A stretch of DNA of 37,728 nucleotides from Bacteroidia bacterium (GCA_025999935.1 BNXY01000024.1:1-37728); one strand, 5' to 3'. Shown: positions 1 through 9,343, counted from the first letter of the stretch. A program made the numbers and translations. Notes: generated from the letters alone by a model not told the origin.

Positions 1-305
1 ATGTTGGCGCTATGCGCCTTTTCGCACAAACACCTATTTTTACTGCTGACCCGAGCTGAGTAGTAACAATATTTTATTTATCTGATTAATTCGTGATTGT
101 GGGATGCGGAAGGTGACCTGAGTAGTTGCATCTGTCTTATTTCCAGTAAATAAAATTTGTGCTGATTTGCGTATTTTGCGTATTTTGCGTTCTAAAAAGT
201 TTGTACGGCCGGAGAAAAACAGGTAAATGAAATCGGAGGCGGATAATCAAAATAATTTTTGTAAATTTGCACCGGCACTTATAAACAAATAAAAATAAAA
301 ACACA
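1..305. other. Non-coding start of window
   Basis: I see no convincing gene here. A small GC-rich hairpin (GGCGC-TAT-GCGCC, 6-18) followed by four T could be a weak terminator for a gene outside the window. A short tandem run of the unit GCGTATTTT lies at about 169-191. A TAnnTTTG-type promoter box (TAAATTTG, 262-269) lies 36 bp before the sppA start and probably serves that gene. Confidence 0.5.
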
Positions 306-2117
306 ATGAAAAATTTTCTTAAAATGATGTTCGCTTCCACATTGGGAGTAATCATCGCATCCCTGATTTTATTCTTTTTATCCTTTGTTATTTTTATGGG
401 GATTGCTGCATCCATGGGTAGTACGCCTGCGTATAACCTGCAAAAGAACACGATTCTTAAAGTGAATTTGAGTGGAACGATTAATGAACGCGAAAGTTCA
501 AGCCCATTTGATTTTCTGTTAAGCGGATCAAATGAGTCTTATGGATTAAACGACATTCTTTCTGCCATCAAAAAAGCGAAAGACAATGACAAAATTAAAG
601 GTATTTATCTGAACGTAAAAAGCGTATCGTTTGGTTATGCAGGTGCGGAAACCTTTCGCAAGGCTTTGCTGGATTTCAAAGAAAGCGGTAAATTTATTGT
701 CGCTTATGGAGAAAATTTCACGCAAGGCACGTATTACATCAGTTCGGTTGCCGATGATATTTTCATGAACCCTCAGGGAATGTTCGATTTCCGCGGTTTA
801 GCCGGTTCTATGCAGTTCAACAAAGGCATCTTTGAAAAATGGGGTATTGAAATACAGGTATATAAGGTGGGAACTTACAAATCGGCGGTGGAACCGTATA
901 TTCAGGACAAAATGAGCGAAGCCAATCGCGAACAGGTAACATCGTATCTCACTGATATTTGGAATAATTTATTAGCGGGTATTTCCGAAAGCCGCAGCAT
1001 TTCAGTGGAACAATTGAACCGATACGCCGATGAATTTCTGATGCTTAGCGATCCGAAAAAAATTGTGGAATACAAATTAATCGACGGCTTAAAATATGGC
1101 GACGAGATGGATGCCTACCTAAAAAGCCGTTTGGAACTGGAAGAAACAGACAAATTGCATTTAGCCAGCGTTAAAAACATGAAATCGATTCCCGAAACCG
1201 GCAAGAAAATCAGTAAAGATGAAATCGCCGTTTTATATGCAGAAGGAGATATTGTAGCGGATAATACAAACAGTTTTTATAGTAGCAACGGCATTACCGC
1301 AAAGGAATATGTGAAAGAATTGAATAAACTGAAAGACGACAAAAATGTGAAAGCCGTGGTTTTCCGTGTCAATTCTCCGGGAGGAAGCGCTTATGCCTCC
1401 GAACAAATCTGGCATGCCGTGAAAGAATTGCGGGAAGTGAAACCGGTAGTAGTTTCCATGGGAACTTATGCGGCTTCCGGCGGTTATTACATTTCTTGCG
1501 GCGCGAACAAAATCATTTCCGAACCCAGCACCTTGACCGGTTCAATCGGCATCTTCGGCTTGATTCCGAGCGGCGCACAGTTGGCCAAGAAAATAGGAGC
1601 CAGCTACGATGGCGTTTCCACCAACAAACATTCCAATTTCGCCGACGATATGCTTTCTATTCCGCTGATTGGTATAGGTTTATTGCCGGCACGCCCGTTG
1701 AACAACGAAGAAGGCGCATTGATTCAGACTTACGTGGAAAGAGGTTATGATTTATTTATAAGCCGTTGTGCGGAAGGTCGCGGAAAAACAAAGGAAGAAA
1801 TTGACGCTATCGGACAAGGTCGTGTATGGACAGGAAATCAAGCCCTGAAATTGGGATTGGTGGATGCATTGGGCGGTATTGACACAGCAATAAAAACAGC
1901 TGCCGAATTGGCGGAACTCGAAAATTATTCTCTGGGAGAATATCCTGCAAAGAAAGATTTCTTTACAAGTTTATTGGAAGAATCTACCGGAAGCTTCAGC
2001 GAAAGAATTACGATGGTATTTATGGGAAAAGAAATTTATCAACAAAAGAGAATGTTGAACGCATGGCAAAATTTCGATTATCGGCAAGCGATTATGCCGT
2101 CAATGATTAATCAATAA
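306..2117 (+). CDS. sppA: Signal peptide peptidase SppA, 67K type (S49 protease)
   Basis: This 603-aa protein matches the long, duplicated-domain form of SppA, a membrane-bound serine protease that degrades cleaved signal peptides on the outer face of the inner membrane. A single hydrophobic segment at about residues 8-35 is the membrane anchor. The catalytic Lys-Ser dyad of the family is visible: K192 in GTYKSAVEPY, in the N-terminal half, and S391 in TYAASGGYYIS, in the C-terminal half. These positions are close to K209/S409 of the E. coli enzyme. The motif VNSPGGSA precedes the serine, as expected. The start is supported by the upstream promoter box at 262-269 and by the position of the anchor. 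The gene is followed by a 52-bp gap and the M16 peptidase on the same strand, so both envelope proteases may be expressed together. Function is inferred from family membership; length and motifs are normal. Confidence 0.93.
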   Translation: MKNFLKMMFASTLGVIIASLILFFLSFVIFMGIAASMGSTPAYNLQKNTILKVNLSGTINERESSSPFDFLLSGSNESYGLNDILSAIKKAKDNDKIKGIYLNVKSVSFGYAGAETFRKALLDFKESGKFIVAYGENFTQGTYYISSVADDIFMNPQGMFDFRGLAGSMQFNKGIFEKWGIEIQVYKVGTYKSAVEPYIQDKMSEANREQVTSYLTDIWNNLLAGISESRSISVEQLNRYADEFLMLSDPKKIVEYKLIDGLKYGDEMDAYLKSRLELEETDKLHLASVKNMKSIPETGKKISKDEIAVLYAEGDIVADNTNSFYSSNGITAKEYVKELNKLKDDKNVKAVVFRVNSPGGSAYASEQIWHAVKELREVKPVVVSMGTYAASGGYYISCGANKIISEPSTLTGSIGIFGLIPSGAQLAKKIGASYDGVSTNKHSNFADDMLSIPLIGIGLLPARPLNNEEGALIQTYVERGYDLFISRCAEGRGKTKEEIDAIGQGRVWTGNQALKLGLVDALGGIDTAIKTAAELAELENYSLGEYPAKKDFFTSLLEESTGSFSERITMVFMGKEIYQQKRMLNAWQNFDYRQAIMPSMINQ

Positions 2118-2169
2118 CATACATATAGTACAAAGAGTACAAATTATATCAAATTTTAAATTTATTTAA

Positions 2170-4974
2170 ATGAAAAAAATGTTTTTTATTGTAGGTTTTA
2201 TCCTACTGTACATTACTGCCACATTTGCTCAATTACAAGAGATTCCAATTGATCCGAAAGTTCGTTATGGAAAATTGGAAAACGGCTTAACTTATTACAT
2301 CCGGCACAATGAATTGCCGAAACAAAGGGCTGATTTTTATATCGCTCAAAACGTGGGTTCTATCTTGGAAGAAGACAACCAGAATGGATTAGCGCATTTC
2401 CTTGAACACATGGCTTTTAACGGATCCACCCATTTTCCGGGAAATTCATTGATTGACTATTTGGAAACGATTGGCGTGAAATTTGGATATAATCTGAATG
2501 CCTTTACTGATGTTGACCGGACGGTTTACAACATTTCCAATGTGCCTACCACACGGGAAGGCATCATTGACAGTTGTTTGCTTATTCTTCACGATTGGTC
2601 GGGCAGTCTGTTATTGGATGAAAAAGAAATCAATAAAGAAAGAGGCGTTATTCGGGAAGAAATGCGCACTTATACCAATGCCGGCCAACGGATGAGAGAA
2701 GCGATTCTCAAACAAATCATGCCGGAAAACCGATACGCACAACGCAATATTATCGGCACGGAAGAAGTGATCATGAATTTCAAACCGGAAGCGATTCGCG
2801 CTTATTATAAGAAATGGTATCGTCCCGATTTACAGGCCTTAATCATCATAGGCGATTTTGATGCGGAACAAGTTGAAAATAAATTGAAAACCTTGTTTGC
2901 CGACATACCGGCTCCGGTAAATCCCGCCGAAAGGGTTTACTTTAAGGTGGAAGACAATGCGGAACCTTTGGTGGGAATTGTAACCGACAAGGAAGCGACT
3001 TCTTCAAGAGTTACTATCCATTTCAAACACGAACCGCTTCCTCGAGAACAGAAAAGTACAATCATTTGTTTATTATATGGTTACTTCAATTCGATTATCT
3101 CCGGTGTGATGAATAATCGTATTACGGAACTTGCCCAGCAAGCCAATCCGCCTTTCGTTGCGGCCGGTGTCGGAAACGGCAAATTTGAAAATACCGCTAC
3201 GAAAGAATCTTTGTATGGTATCTCCGTGATTAAAGGAAATGAATATGAATTGGGATTAAAAGCCATAACTCGTGAGTTGGAACGGATTAATCGATACGGT
3301 TTTACCGCTTCGGAATACGACCGTGCACGCGCTGACATTTTGGCTCATTTTGAAAACATTGCCAAAGAGGTTGACAAAAGACAAAACAGCGGGTATGCGA
3401 ATGAATATGTACAGCATTTCACGGAAGGTGGTTACATTCCGGGATTTGTGATGGAAAACGAATTGATGAAAGGGGTTGCCGGCCAGATTCCGGTTGCCAT
3501 GGTCAACCAATACGTACAGGAACTTATTAGCGATTCGAATATTGTCATCACTTTAACCGCTCCTGAAAAAGAAGGTGTCGTTATCCCAAAAAAAGAAGAT
3601 TTGCTGAAATGGTTTAACGAAGTAAGAAAAGAAGACATCCAAGCTTATGAAGATAAAGTGAGCGGCGAAGCGCTGTTAACCGACCTTCCAAAGGGAGGAA
3701 GCGTTGTTTCCGAAAAGAAAGATGCTATTTTCGACGCTGCGGTTTTGACTTTGTCCAATGGCGTGAAAGTGGTGGTTAAACCTACAAAACTCAAAGATGA
3801 CCAGATAATTATGACGGCAAGCAGTCCCGGAGGCTCTTCTCTTTTCCCTGATTCGGAAATAGTTAATGCCAATTTATATAGCAACATCGCCAATCTCGGC
3901 GGATTGGCCAATTTCAGTCAATTGGATTTGAGTAAAGTGTTGGCCGGTAAAAACGTATCCGTCAGCCCGAATATCGATTTGCAATACGAAGGACTTTCCG
4001 GCAATTCTACCATCAAGGATTTTGAAACGATGCTCCAATTGGTTTATTTGAATTTCACCGCTCCCAGAACGGATGAAGATACGTATAACTCATTTATTGC
4101 CAGAATAAAATCTCAGTTGGAAAGTCAGGAACTCAATCCGGAAATTTCCATGAATGATTCTTTGATGAAAGAAATATATGTTGACCAAATCCGGCATAAA
4201 CGCATCAAAGCCGTTGATTTGGATAAAGTAAATTATCAAACCATTATGAATTGGCGGAAAGACCGTTATGCGGATGCCGGCGATTTTACTTTTGTATTTA
4301 CCGGAAATATAGACATTGAAACCGCTAAACCCTTGTTTGCGCAATATTTAGGCGGCCTTCCTTCCATCAACCGGAAAGAATCTTTCCGAGCCGTTAATGA
4401 AAATTTTAAATCCGGCATCAAAGCAAATGAATTTGAAAAAAAGATGGAGAATCCGAAATCCATTGTTTTTGACCTGTATTGGACGAATTTTGAGCCTACC
4501 CTGAAAAATCGATTAGAGATAAATATTCTTCAACAAATATTGACGACTATTTATTTAGAAGAAATTCGGGAAAAAGAAGGCGGAGTTTACTCTATTCAGG
4601 CAACGTCAAATATTTCCGATTATCCGAAAGGACAAACCCCGTTTCAAATCGTATTTGAAACCGAACCGGGTAAAGAAGGTTATCTGAACGATATAGCCAT
4701 CAAGGAATTTCAAAACATTGTCGATAATGGGCCGAAAGCCGAATATTTCAACAAGGTCAAAGAATATTTGTTAAAGACTCAGCAAGACAGGGAACAGGAA
4801 AATTCCTATTGGAGTTCAACCATCAGCAATTATTACCGCACGGGTTATAATGCTTATACCGATTATGTGAAAACGATAAATACGATTACGCCGGCGGATA
4901 TTCAAAAAAAGGCAAAATCTATCATTGACGCTAAGAATTTTACCAAAGTCATTATGAAAGGGGTGAAAGAATAA
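2170..4974 (+). CDS. M16 family zinc metallopeptidase (insulinase/PqqL type), secreted
   Basis: This 934-aa protein is an M16 peptidase with two tandem M16 units, the usual build of periplasmic PqqL/pitrilysin-like enzymes in Bacteroidota. An N-terminal signal peptide is visible (MKKMFFIVGFILLY, cleavage probably near TFAQ, residue 20). The inverted zinc motif HxxEH is intact (H76-F-L-E79-H80 in HFLEHMAFNG), followed by the downstream acidic ligand region in NKERGVIREEM. The second half (from about residue 520, VLTLSNGVKVVVKP) is the catalytically inactive M16 copy, which typically lacks HxxEH. The protein probably degrades peptides in the periplasm, which fits with SppA just upstream. The substrate cannot be deduced. 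The start was chosen because it begins the signal peptide and lies in an AT-rich leader. Confidence 0.9.
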   Translation: MKKMFFIVGFILLYITATFAQLQEIPIDPKVRYGKLENGLTYYIRHNELPKQRADFYIAQNVGSILEEDNQNGLAHFLEHMAFNGSTHFPGNSLIDYLETIGVKFGYNLNAFTDVDRTVYNISNVPTTREGIIDSCLLILHDWSGSLLLDEKEINKERGVIREEMRTYTNAGQRMREAILKQIMPENRYAQRNIIGTEEVIMNFKPEAIRAYYKKWYRPDLQALIIIGDFDAEQVENKLKTLFADIPAPVNPAERVYFKVEDNAEPLVGIVTDKEATSSRVTIHFKHEPLPREQKSTIICLLYGYFNSIISGVMNNRITELAQQANPPFVAAGVGNGKFENTATKESLYGISVIKGNEYELGLKAITRELERINRYGFTASEYDRARADILAHFENIAKEVDKRQNSGYANEYVQHFTEGGYIPGFVMENELMKGVAGQIPVAMVNQYVQELISDSNIVITLTAPEKEGVVIPKKEDLLKWFNEVRKEDIQAYEDKVSGEALLTDLPKGGSVVSEKKDAIFDAAVLTLSNGVKVVVKPTKLKDDQIIMTASSPGGSSLFPDSEIVNANLYSNIANLGGLANFSQLDLSKVLAGKNVSVSPNIDLQYEGLSGNSTIKDFETMLQLVYLNFTAPRTDEDTYNSFIARIKSQLESQELNPEISMNDSLMKEIYVDQIRHKRIKAVDLDKVNYQTIMNWRKDRYADAGDFTFVFTGNIDIETAKPLFAQYLGGLPSINRKESFRAVNENFKSGIKANEFEKKMENPKSIVFDLYWTNFEPTLKNRLEINILQQILTTIYLEEIREKEGGVYSIQATSNISDYPKGQTPFQIVFETEPGKEGYLNDIAIKEFQNIVDNGPKAEYFNKVKEYLLKTQQDREQENSYWSSTISNYYRTGYNAYTDYVKTINTITPADIQKKAKSIIDAKNFTKVIMKGVKE

Positions 4975-5016
4975 TAGAAAATGTATCGTTTTATTCAAAG
5001 TTAATAAAATAAGCCG

Positions 5017-5024
5017 TATATTTG
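5017..5024 (+). promoter_or_regulatory. Predicted promoter -7 box for lpxK
   Basis: TATATTTG matches the Bacteroidota TAnnTTTG consensus. It lies 18 bp before the preferred lpxK ATG at 5043, so the TTG at 5022 that would extend the frame cannot be the start. Confidence 0.55.
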
Positions 5025-5042
5025 TATTATTTTTTATGGCAA

Positions 5043-6176
5043 ATGAAAGCGAATTTGAAGAATGCGAATTTTAGAATAAATTTTAGAATAAATAAAGCCT
5101 TACTCCCATTCTCATGGATTTATGGTTTGGGAGTATGGGGCAGAAATAAACTCTTCGATTGGGGGATTCTTCCAGTCGAGGAGTTTTCTGTTCCCGTTAT
5201 TTCAGTTGGAAATATTACGGTTGGCGGGACAGGGAAAACGCCGCATACGGAATACTTAATCCGTTTATTGAGCCGGAAATACAAAGTAGCCGTTTTAAGT
5301 CGGGGCTACAAACGACAAACCGAGGATTTTGTGCTCGCGGACGATGATGCAACCGTTGATACCATCGGCGACGAACCCTTGCAAATATACCGCAAATTTC
5401 CCGATGTTGTGGTAGCGGTAGATGCCGACCGGCGGCGCGGAATTAAAAAGCTACTGAACCTGCCCGATGACCTGAAACCGGAAGTGATTCTGCTGGATGA
5501 CTCTTTTCAGCACCGTTACGTAAAACCGTCTTTGTCTATTCTGCTAACCAACAGTCTGCAGATGATTAACGAAGATTATCTGTTGCCGGCAGGACGTTTG
5601 CGGGAACCGGCCGCCAATCATGTCAGGGCAGATATGATTGTTTGCACGAAATGCGACGAATCCTTTGAAGGGATAGATTATCAAGCCGTGAGAGACAAAT
5701 TGCATTTGCATCCGAAGCAGCAATTGTTTTTTTCCGCTTACAGCTACAAAAGAGGTCTTTTGCCTATTTTTACTGATATTGAGCACCTCAAAAAAGAAAG
5801 TATCGAACGATTTAAGAAAGACGCTTATTCGTTTATGCTGATATCCGGGTTGGCCAATCCGGAGGATTTGATTAATTATTTGAAAAATTACACTTTCAAT
5901 CTCCATATCTTTATTTATCCGGATCACCACGCTTTCACTATCGAAAATTTCATCAATATAAAAGAAGCTTTCTTGCAGATGAATAACTATCGTAAAATCA
6001 TTATTGTTTCCGAAAAAGATGCAATGCGTTTGGCGGATAATCCGTATTTTCCGCAAGATTTACAAGCATGTATTTATTATCTACCCATCGAAGTAGTTTT
6101 CCATAACGAAGAATTATTCACTCAAAAAATAGAAGAACATGTTGCAAACTTTAAAAGAAACCGTATCATGGCTTAG
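5043..6176 (+). CDS. lpxK: Tetraacyldisaccharide 4'-kinase LpxK
   Basis: LpxK phosphorylates the 4' position of the lipid A disaccharide precursor at the inner membrane, the sixth step of the Raetz pathway. The 377-aa product shows the family hallmarks: the N-terminal membrane-associated stretch LPFSWIYGLGVWGRNKLFDWG, the P-loop GNITVGGTGKTPHTEYL, the VLSRGYKR strand, the DEPLQIYRK segment and the VILLDDSFQHR motif. The frame is open from a TTG at 5022, but that lies inside the promoter box, so ATG 5043 is preferred. The first residues contain a 12-bp tandem duplication giving NFRINFRIN, which looks like a recent slippage event outside the conserved core. The 3' end overlaps the next gene (PNP) by 38 bp in another frame, indicating co-transcription. 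Confidence 0.93.
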   Translation: MKANLKNANFRINFRINKALLPFSWIYGLGVWGRNKLFDWGILPVEEFSVPVISVGNITVGGTGKTPHTEYLIRLLSRKYKVAVLSRGYKRQTEDFVLADDDATVDTIGDEPLQIYRKFPDVVVAVDADRRRGIKKLLNLPDDLKPEVILLDDSFQHRYVKPSLSILLTNSLQMINEDYLLPAGRLREPAANHVRADMIVCTKCDESFEGIDYQAVRDKLHLHPKQQLFFSAYSYKRGLLPIFTDIEHLKKESIERFKKDAYSFMLISGLANPEDLINYLKNYTFNLHIFIYPDHHAFTIENFINIKEAFLQMNNYRKIIIVSEKDAMRLADNPYFPQDLQACIYYLPIEVVFHNEELFTQKIEEHVANFKRNRIMA

Positions 6177-6951
6177 GCCGCAAATATCCGAAGAGACGAA
6201 AATCGGCATTATCTTGGGAACCGGATTGGGCGATTTGGCAAACAATATTACTGAAAAGAAAGAAATCCCTTACGAAGACATCCCGCATTTTCCGGTTTCG
6301 ACCGTAGCCGGGCACAGTGGAAAATTAATCGTCGGCAAATTGGGTGGTAAACCGGTTTTAGCCATGCAAGGACGTTTTCATTTCTACGAAGGATACAGTA
6401 TGAAAGAAGTAACTTATCCTGTGCGCGTTATGCAATTGCTTGGATTCAAATACCTGTTCGTTTCCAATGCGGCAGGCGGCATGAATGGTTCGTTCCAAAT
6501 CGGCGATATCATGCTGATAGACGACCACATCAATCTTTTCCCTGAACATCCGCTAAGGGGCAAAAACCATGAAGAATTAGGCGTGCGTTTCCCGGACATG
6601 AGCGAAGCATACAACCGGAAATTGAAAAAATTAGCATTTGAAATTGCCGATAAAAACAACATCAAATTACAATCCGGCATCTACGTCGGCACACAAGGCC
6701 CAACGTTTGAAACGCCTGCGGAATATCATTATTTCAAGATTATCGGAGGAGACGCCGTAGGTATGTCCACCGTTCCGGAAGTGATTGCGGCAAGACATGG
6801 CGGATTGAAAGTGCTGGCATTTTCGATTATTACCGATATAGGCATTTTGGGCAAAATCGTGGAAGTTACACACGAAGAAGTGCAGGAAGCGGCGAAAATC
6901 GCCCAACCGAAGATGGCGTTTATTATGGAAGAAGTGATAAAACAATTGTAA
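6139..6951 (+). CDS. Purine nucleoside phosphorylase (PNP/MTAP family)
   Basis: This 270-aa protein catalyses phosphorolysis of purine nucleosides to free base and ribose-1-phosphate in purine salvage. Family motifs are all present: ILGTGLGDLA for phosphate binding, TVAGHSGKLIVG, MQGRFHFYEGY, VSNAAGGMN, TQGPTFETPAEYH and VGMSTVPEVIAARH, the last carrying residues of the base-binding site. The length is that of trimeric class I PNPs, and the guanosine/inosine-type enzyme is likely. It starts 38 bp inside lpxK, so its translation is probably coupled to lpxK. The MNT-HEPN remnant downstream has its own promoter, so the operon likely ends here. Confidence 0.93.
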   Translation: MLQTLKETVSWLRPQISEETKIGIILGTGLGDLANNITEKKEIPYEDIPHFPVSTVAGHSGKLIVGKLGGKPVLAMQGRFHFYEGYSMKEVTYPVRVMQLLGFKYLFVSNAAGGMNGSFQIGDIMLIDDHINLFPEHPLRGKNHEELGVRFPDMSEAYNRKLKKLAFEIADKNNIKLQSGIYVGTQGPTFETPAEYHYFKIIGGDAVGMSTVPEVIAARHGGLKVLAFSIITDIGILGKIVEVTHEEVQEAAKIAQPKMAFIMEEVIKQL

Positions 6952-6967
6952 AAATGAATGTTATTAC

Positions 6968-6998
6968 TTTGCACGTTGAGAAAATGTTTGTATATTTG
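6968..6998 (+). promoter_or_regulatory. Predicted promoter, TTTG-N19-TATATTTG
   Basis: TTTG at 6968-6971 and TATATTTG at 6991-6998, separated by 19 bp, match the Bacteroidota -33/-7 promoter pattern closely. It would drive the MNT-HEPN remnant and thiL. Confidence 0.6.
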
Positions 6999-7046
6999 TA
7001 CTTGTAAATGAATTAAATACGAGTCAAAAGCGCTGAATGTAAAATC

Positions 7047-7394
7047 ATGAACCGAAAAGAAATCATACAATCGCTAAAAAACACATTGCACCGGATAGCG
7101 CCCAATGCAACGGTAATTTTGTACGGTAGCGAAGCAAGAGGCGATGCCAGTCCGGATAGTGATATTGATTTGTTGATTTTGCTGGATAAAGAAACAAAAG
7201 ACGCCATCGTGTCTTACCGCTTAATCAATGCACATAAGACCTTAGATGAAATTCCAATTCATATTGAACATGAATTGTGGAATACTGCTATTAACCGCCT
7301 ATACTACGCTTGTTTTTATGCCGTGACCGCCTTGTTGATCGGTGTGGGAATAGAAACCTTAATAGATAAATCAAATTTTACCCCAATAGGATGA
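7047..7394 (+). pseudogene. Collapsed MNT-HEPN toxin-antitoxin remnant (in-frame fusion)
   Basis: The open frame joins pieces of two gene families that are normally separate neighbours. Residues 1 to about 53 are the start of a minimal nucleotidyltransferase (MNT) with the GSEARGDASPDSDIDLLILL motif. From about residue 55 (IVSYRLINAHKTL...ELWNTAINRLYYACFYAV) the sequence is the N-terminal part of a HEPN protein. The second half of the MNT domain, the HEPN start and the HEPN C-terminus with its RxxxxH active-site motif are all missing. The simplest reading is an internal deletion that fused antitoxin and toxin in frame, then a second loss at the 3' end. It ends with a 4-bp overlap (ATGA) with thiL, so it may now act as a leader cistron. 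Whether the 115-aa product does anything is unknown. Confidence 0.75.
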
Positions 7395-8407
7395 CAGAAA
7401 TTTCAACATTAGGCGAATTTGGATTAATCCGGCATTTGACGGACAATATACAGATTAAAAACGAGAGTACCCGCAAAGGCGTTGGCGACGACGCCGCGGT
7501 TTTGGATTACAAGGGAAAAGAAACGCTGGTTACCACCGACTTGTTATTAGAAGGTATTCATTTCGACCTTACGTATGTGCCCCTCAAACATTTGGGATAC
7601 AAATCGGCCGTGGTAAATTTCTCCGATATTTACGCCATGAACGGTCAGCCGAAGCAGATAACCGTTTCCCTTGGCATATCCAAACGATTTTCAGTAGAAG
7701 ACTTGGAAGATTTTTACGAAGGTTTGGCATTGGCGTGTGAAATTTACGGTGTGGACATTGTCGGTGGCGATACTTCTTCATCCCTGACCGGTTTGTGCAT
7801 CAGTATTACTTGCATCGGAGAAGCGGATAAGGAAAAAATCGTTTATCGGAACGGTGCAAAAGAGAACGATTTAATCTGCGTTTCAGGCGATTTGGGTGCG
7901 GCCTACATGGGACTTCAATTATTGGAACGGGAAAAAACGGTTTTTGCCGGGGAAAAAAATTTCACGCCCGATTTTGCAGGAAAAGAATATCTTTTAGAAC
8001 GGCAACTGAAACCGGAAGCCCGGAAAGACATCGTTAAAATACTGAACGACAACCAAATTATTCCAACTTCAATGATTGATGTTTCGGACGGTCTTTCGTC
8101 GGAACTCCTGCATATCTGCCAACAGAGTAAAGTAGGATGCGCCGTTTATGAAGAACGGATTCCTATTGATTATCAAACAGCTATGATGGCCGAGCAATTC
8201 AATATGAATGTGACGACCGTAGCTTTAAGCGGTGGAGAAGATTACGAATTGCTATTTACCATCCCTCTGCATCTGCACGACCAATTGGATATGATTGAGG
8301 GAATTAAGATTATCGGCCACATCCGTGAAGTGTCTTTGGGAGCGCACCTCATCACACGTGACGGCACGGAAATTCCGTTGACGGCGCAAGGGTGGAATGC
8401 TTTTTAA
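7391..8407 (+). CDS. thiL: Thiamine-monophosphate kinase ThiL
   Basis: ThiL phosphorylates thiamine monophosphate to the cofactor thiamine pyrophosphate, using ATP, in the cytoplasm. The 338-aa length is typical. Visible motifs are GEFGLIRHL at the N-terminus, VGDDAAVLD, VTTDLLLEGIHFDL, the metal-binding GGDTSSS, the MIDVSDGLSSEL segment and SGGEDYELLF near the C-terminus. The start overlaps the MNT-HEPN remnant by 4 bp, suggesting coupled translation. It is the last housekeeping gene before tRNA-Phe and the island. Confidence 0.95.
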   Translation: MTEISTLGEFGLIRHLTDNIQIKNESTRKGVGDDAAVLDYKGKETLVTTDLLLEGIHFDLTYVPLKHLGYKSAVVNFSDIYAMNGQPKQITVSLGISKRFSVEDLEDFYEGLALACEIYGVDIVGGDTSSSLTGLCISITCIGEADKEKIVYRNGAKENDLICVSGDLGAAYMGLQLLEREKTVFAGEKNFTPDFAGKEYLLERQLKPEARKDIVKILNDNQIIPTSMIDVSDGLSSELLHICQQSKVGCAVYEERIPIDYQTAMMAEQFNMNVTTVALSGGEDYELLFTIPLHLHDQLDMIEGIKIIGHIREVSLGAHLITRDGTEIPLTAQGWNAF

Positions 8408-8472
8408 GTTTCATGTTTCGAGTTTAAAGTTTAAAATTAGCTTTATGCTATAAAAAAAACTTGTAGATAAAC

Positions 8473-8503
8473 TTGCAAATAAAAAAAATAATGCTTACCT
8501 TTG
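8473..8503 (+). promoter_or_regulatory. Promoter of tRNA-Phe, TTG-N20-TACCTTTG
   Basis: TTG at 8473-8475 and TACCTTTG at 8496-8503 with a 20-bp spacer fit the Bacteroidota promoter consensus. The tRNA begins 18 bp later. Confidence 0.65.
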
Positions 8504-8520
8504 CAACCGCAAAACAGAAT

Positions 8521-8574
<54 letters not shown>

Positions 8575-8593
<19 letters not shown>

Positions 8594-8683
8594 CAGAAAA
8601 AGAAAGCAAAATGAAGTAAGCTCCTGAATTTCAATGAAATTCAGGAGTTTTTCTTTTAAAGACAATGCGGTTTACAAATTTTC
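8575..8683 (+). repeat. Left copy of 109-bp direct repeat (att-like)
   Basis: This segment (tRNA-Phe 3' end, terminator and about 27 bp beyond) is identical base for base to 21485-21593. It marks the left end of the CRISPR-bearing island. Identity stops exactly where a transposon-like end sequence begins (8684). Confidence 0.9.
8621..8656 (+). terminator. Rho-independent terminator after tRNA-Phe
   Basis: A 12-bp perfect stem, CTCCTGAATTTC and its complement around loop AAT, is followed by a T-rich tract. An identical copy lies in the right-hand repeat at 21531-21566. Confidence 0.85.
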
Positions 8684-8993
8684 CTGACTTTGTCACTGGG
8701 ACACCCTAAACGCATTTCCAAAAATTTTCGTCAAAAAGTTTGGCGATAGATTTGTGTTTTGGAGTTAGCAGCATCGTTTTTATCATCGTTTCGTTGCTGA
8801 TTGGCAACTTAATTTTCAATGTTGTAATCGTCTTTGCGATGTCCAATACTTTATCAACACTTATGTTTATGTTATTGATTTTCAGTATCCTTTCGAGTTC
8901 TTTATAAACTTTGTAAGCCACAAAACAAATACAAACGTGTGCCTCTATTCTTTGGGGAGAAATCAGTATGTAAATCTTTATAAATGTGTTCAT
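8684..8993 (-). mobile_element. Remnant of an IS4/IS1634-type transposase (C-terminal end)
   Basis: A 95-aa frame (8706-8993) contains PQRIEAHVCICFVAYKVYKEL, which I recognise as the C-terminal part of IS1634/IS4-superfamily transposases; the catalytic core is absent. The sequence just outside the stop (8684-8706, CTGACTTTGTCACTGGGACA) looks like the terminal inverted repeat of such an element and touches the end of the 109-bp repeat exactly. The N-terminal about 12 residues of the frame are probably not native. The call rests on recall of the family, not on a search. Confidence 0.6.
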
Positions 8994-9343
8994 TATTCAG
9001 TTGGGTTAATGTTGTTAGTTTGATAAATAGTATCAATATCTTCCTTGAATGTTTCCAAGTGGTTCAGGATAATATTTTCTACATAGCTGCTGATGGTCGC
9101 TTTCGATTCGCCCATCAGGTGGACGATCCGCATTAACCGCCGATGAGTTGTCGCGGTGATATAAAGCGGTTTACGGTGGGTAAAGTCAGTCCGGTTGAAA
9201 AATAAACCCTGATAGTCACCCTGTATTTTGCGTTTACGCTTCTCGGCAGGCTTTGTCGCAGGCTCAACTGATTTTACCTCTGCCGGCTCGATTGGTGCAG
9301 ACAATCGGATAGGTTTGTTTGCCGAGCGAGTCGAACAGGGCAA
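8993..9343 (-). pseudogene. DUF3408 conjugative-transposon protein, 5' end replaced
   Basis: The 116-aa frame matches the DUF3408 family found in the tra regions of Bacteroides conjugative transposons: YQGLFFNRTDFTHRKPLYITATTHRRL, then ESKATISSYVENIILNHLETF, a ribbon-helix-helix-like segment. The first 20-25 residues overlap the end of the ParA fragment in another frame and look like junction sequence. This suggests that a deletion removed the 3' part of parA and the 5' part of this gene. Its stop overlaps the start codon of the transposase-remnant frame. It probably has no function now. Confidence 0.65.

Noticed and set aside
137..451. 104-aa minus-strand frame overlapping the sppA start
   Set aside because: It has low-complexity composition and lies antisense to the SppA membrane anchor and promoter.
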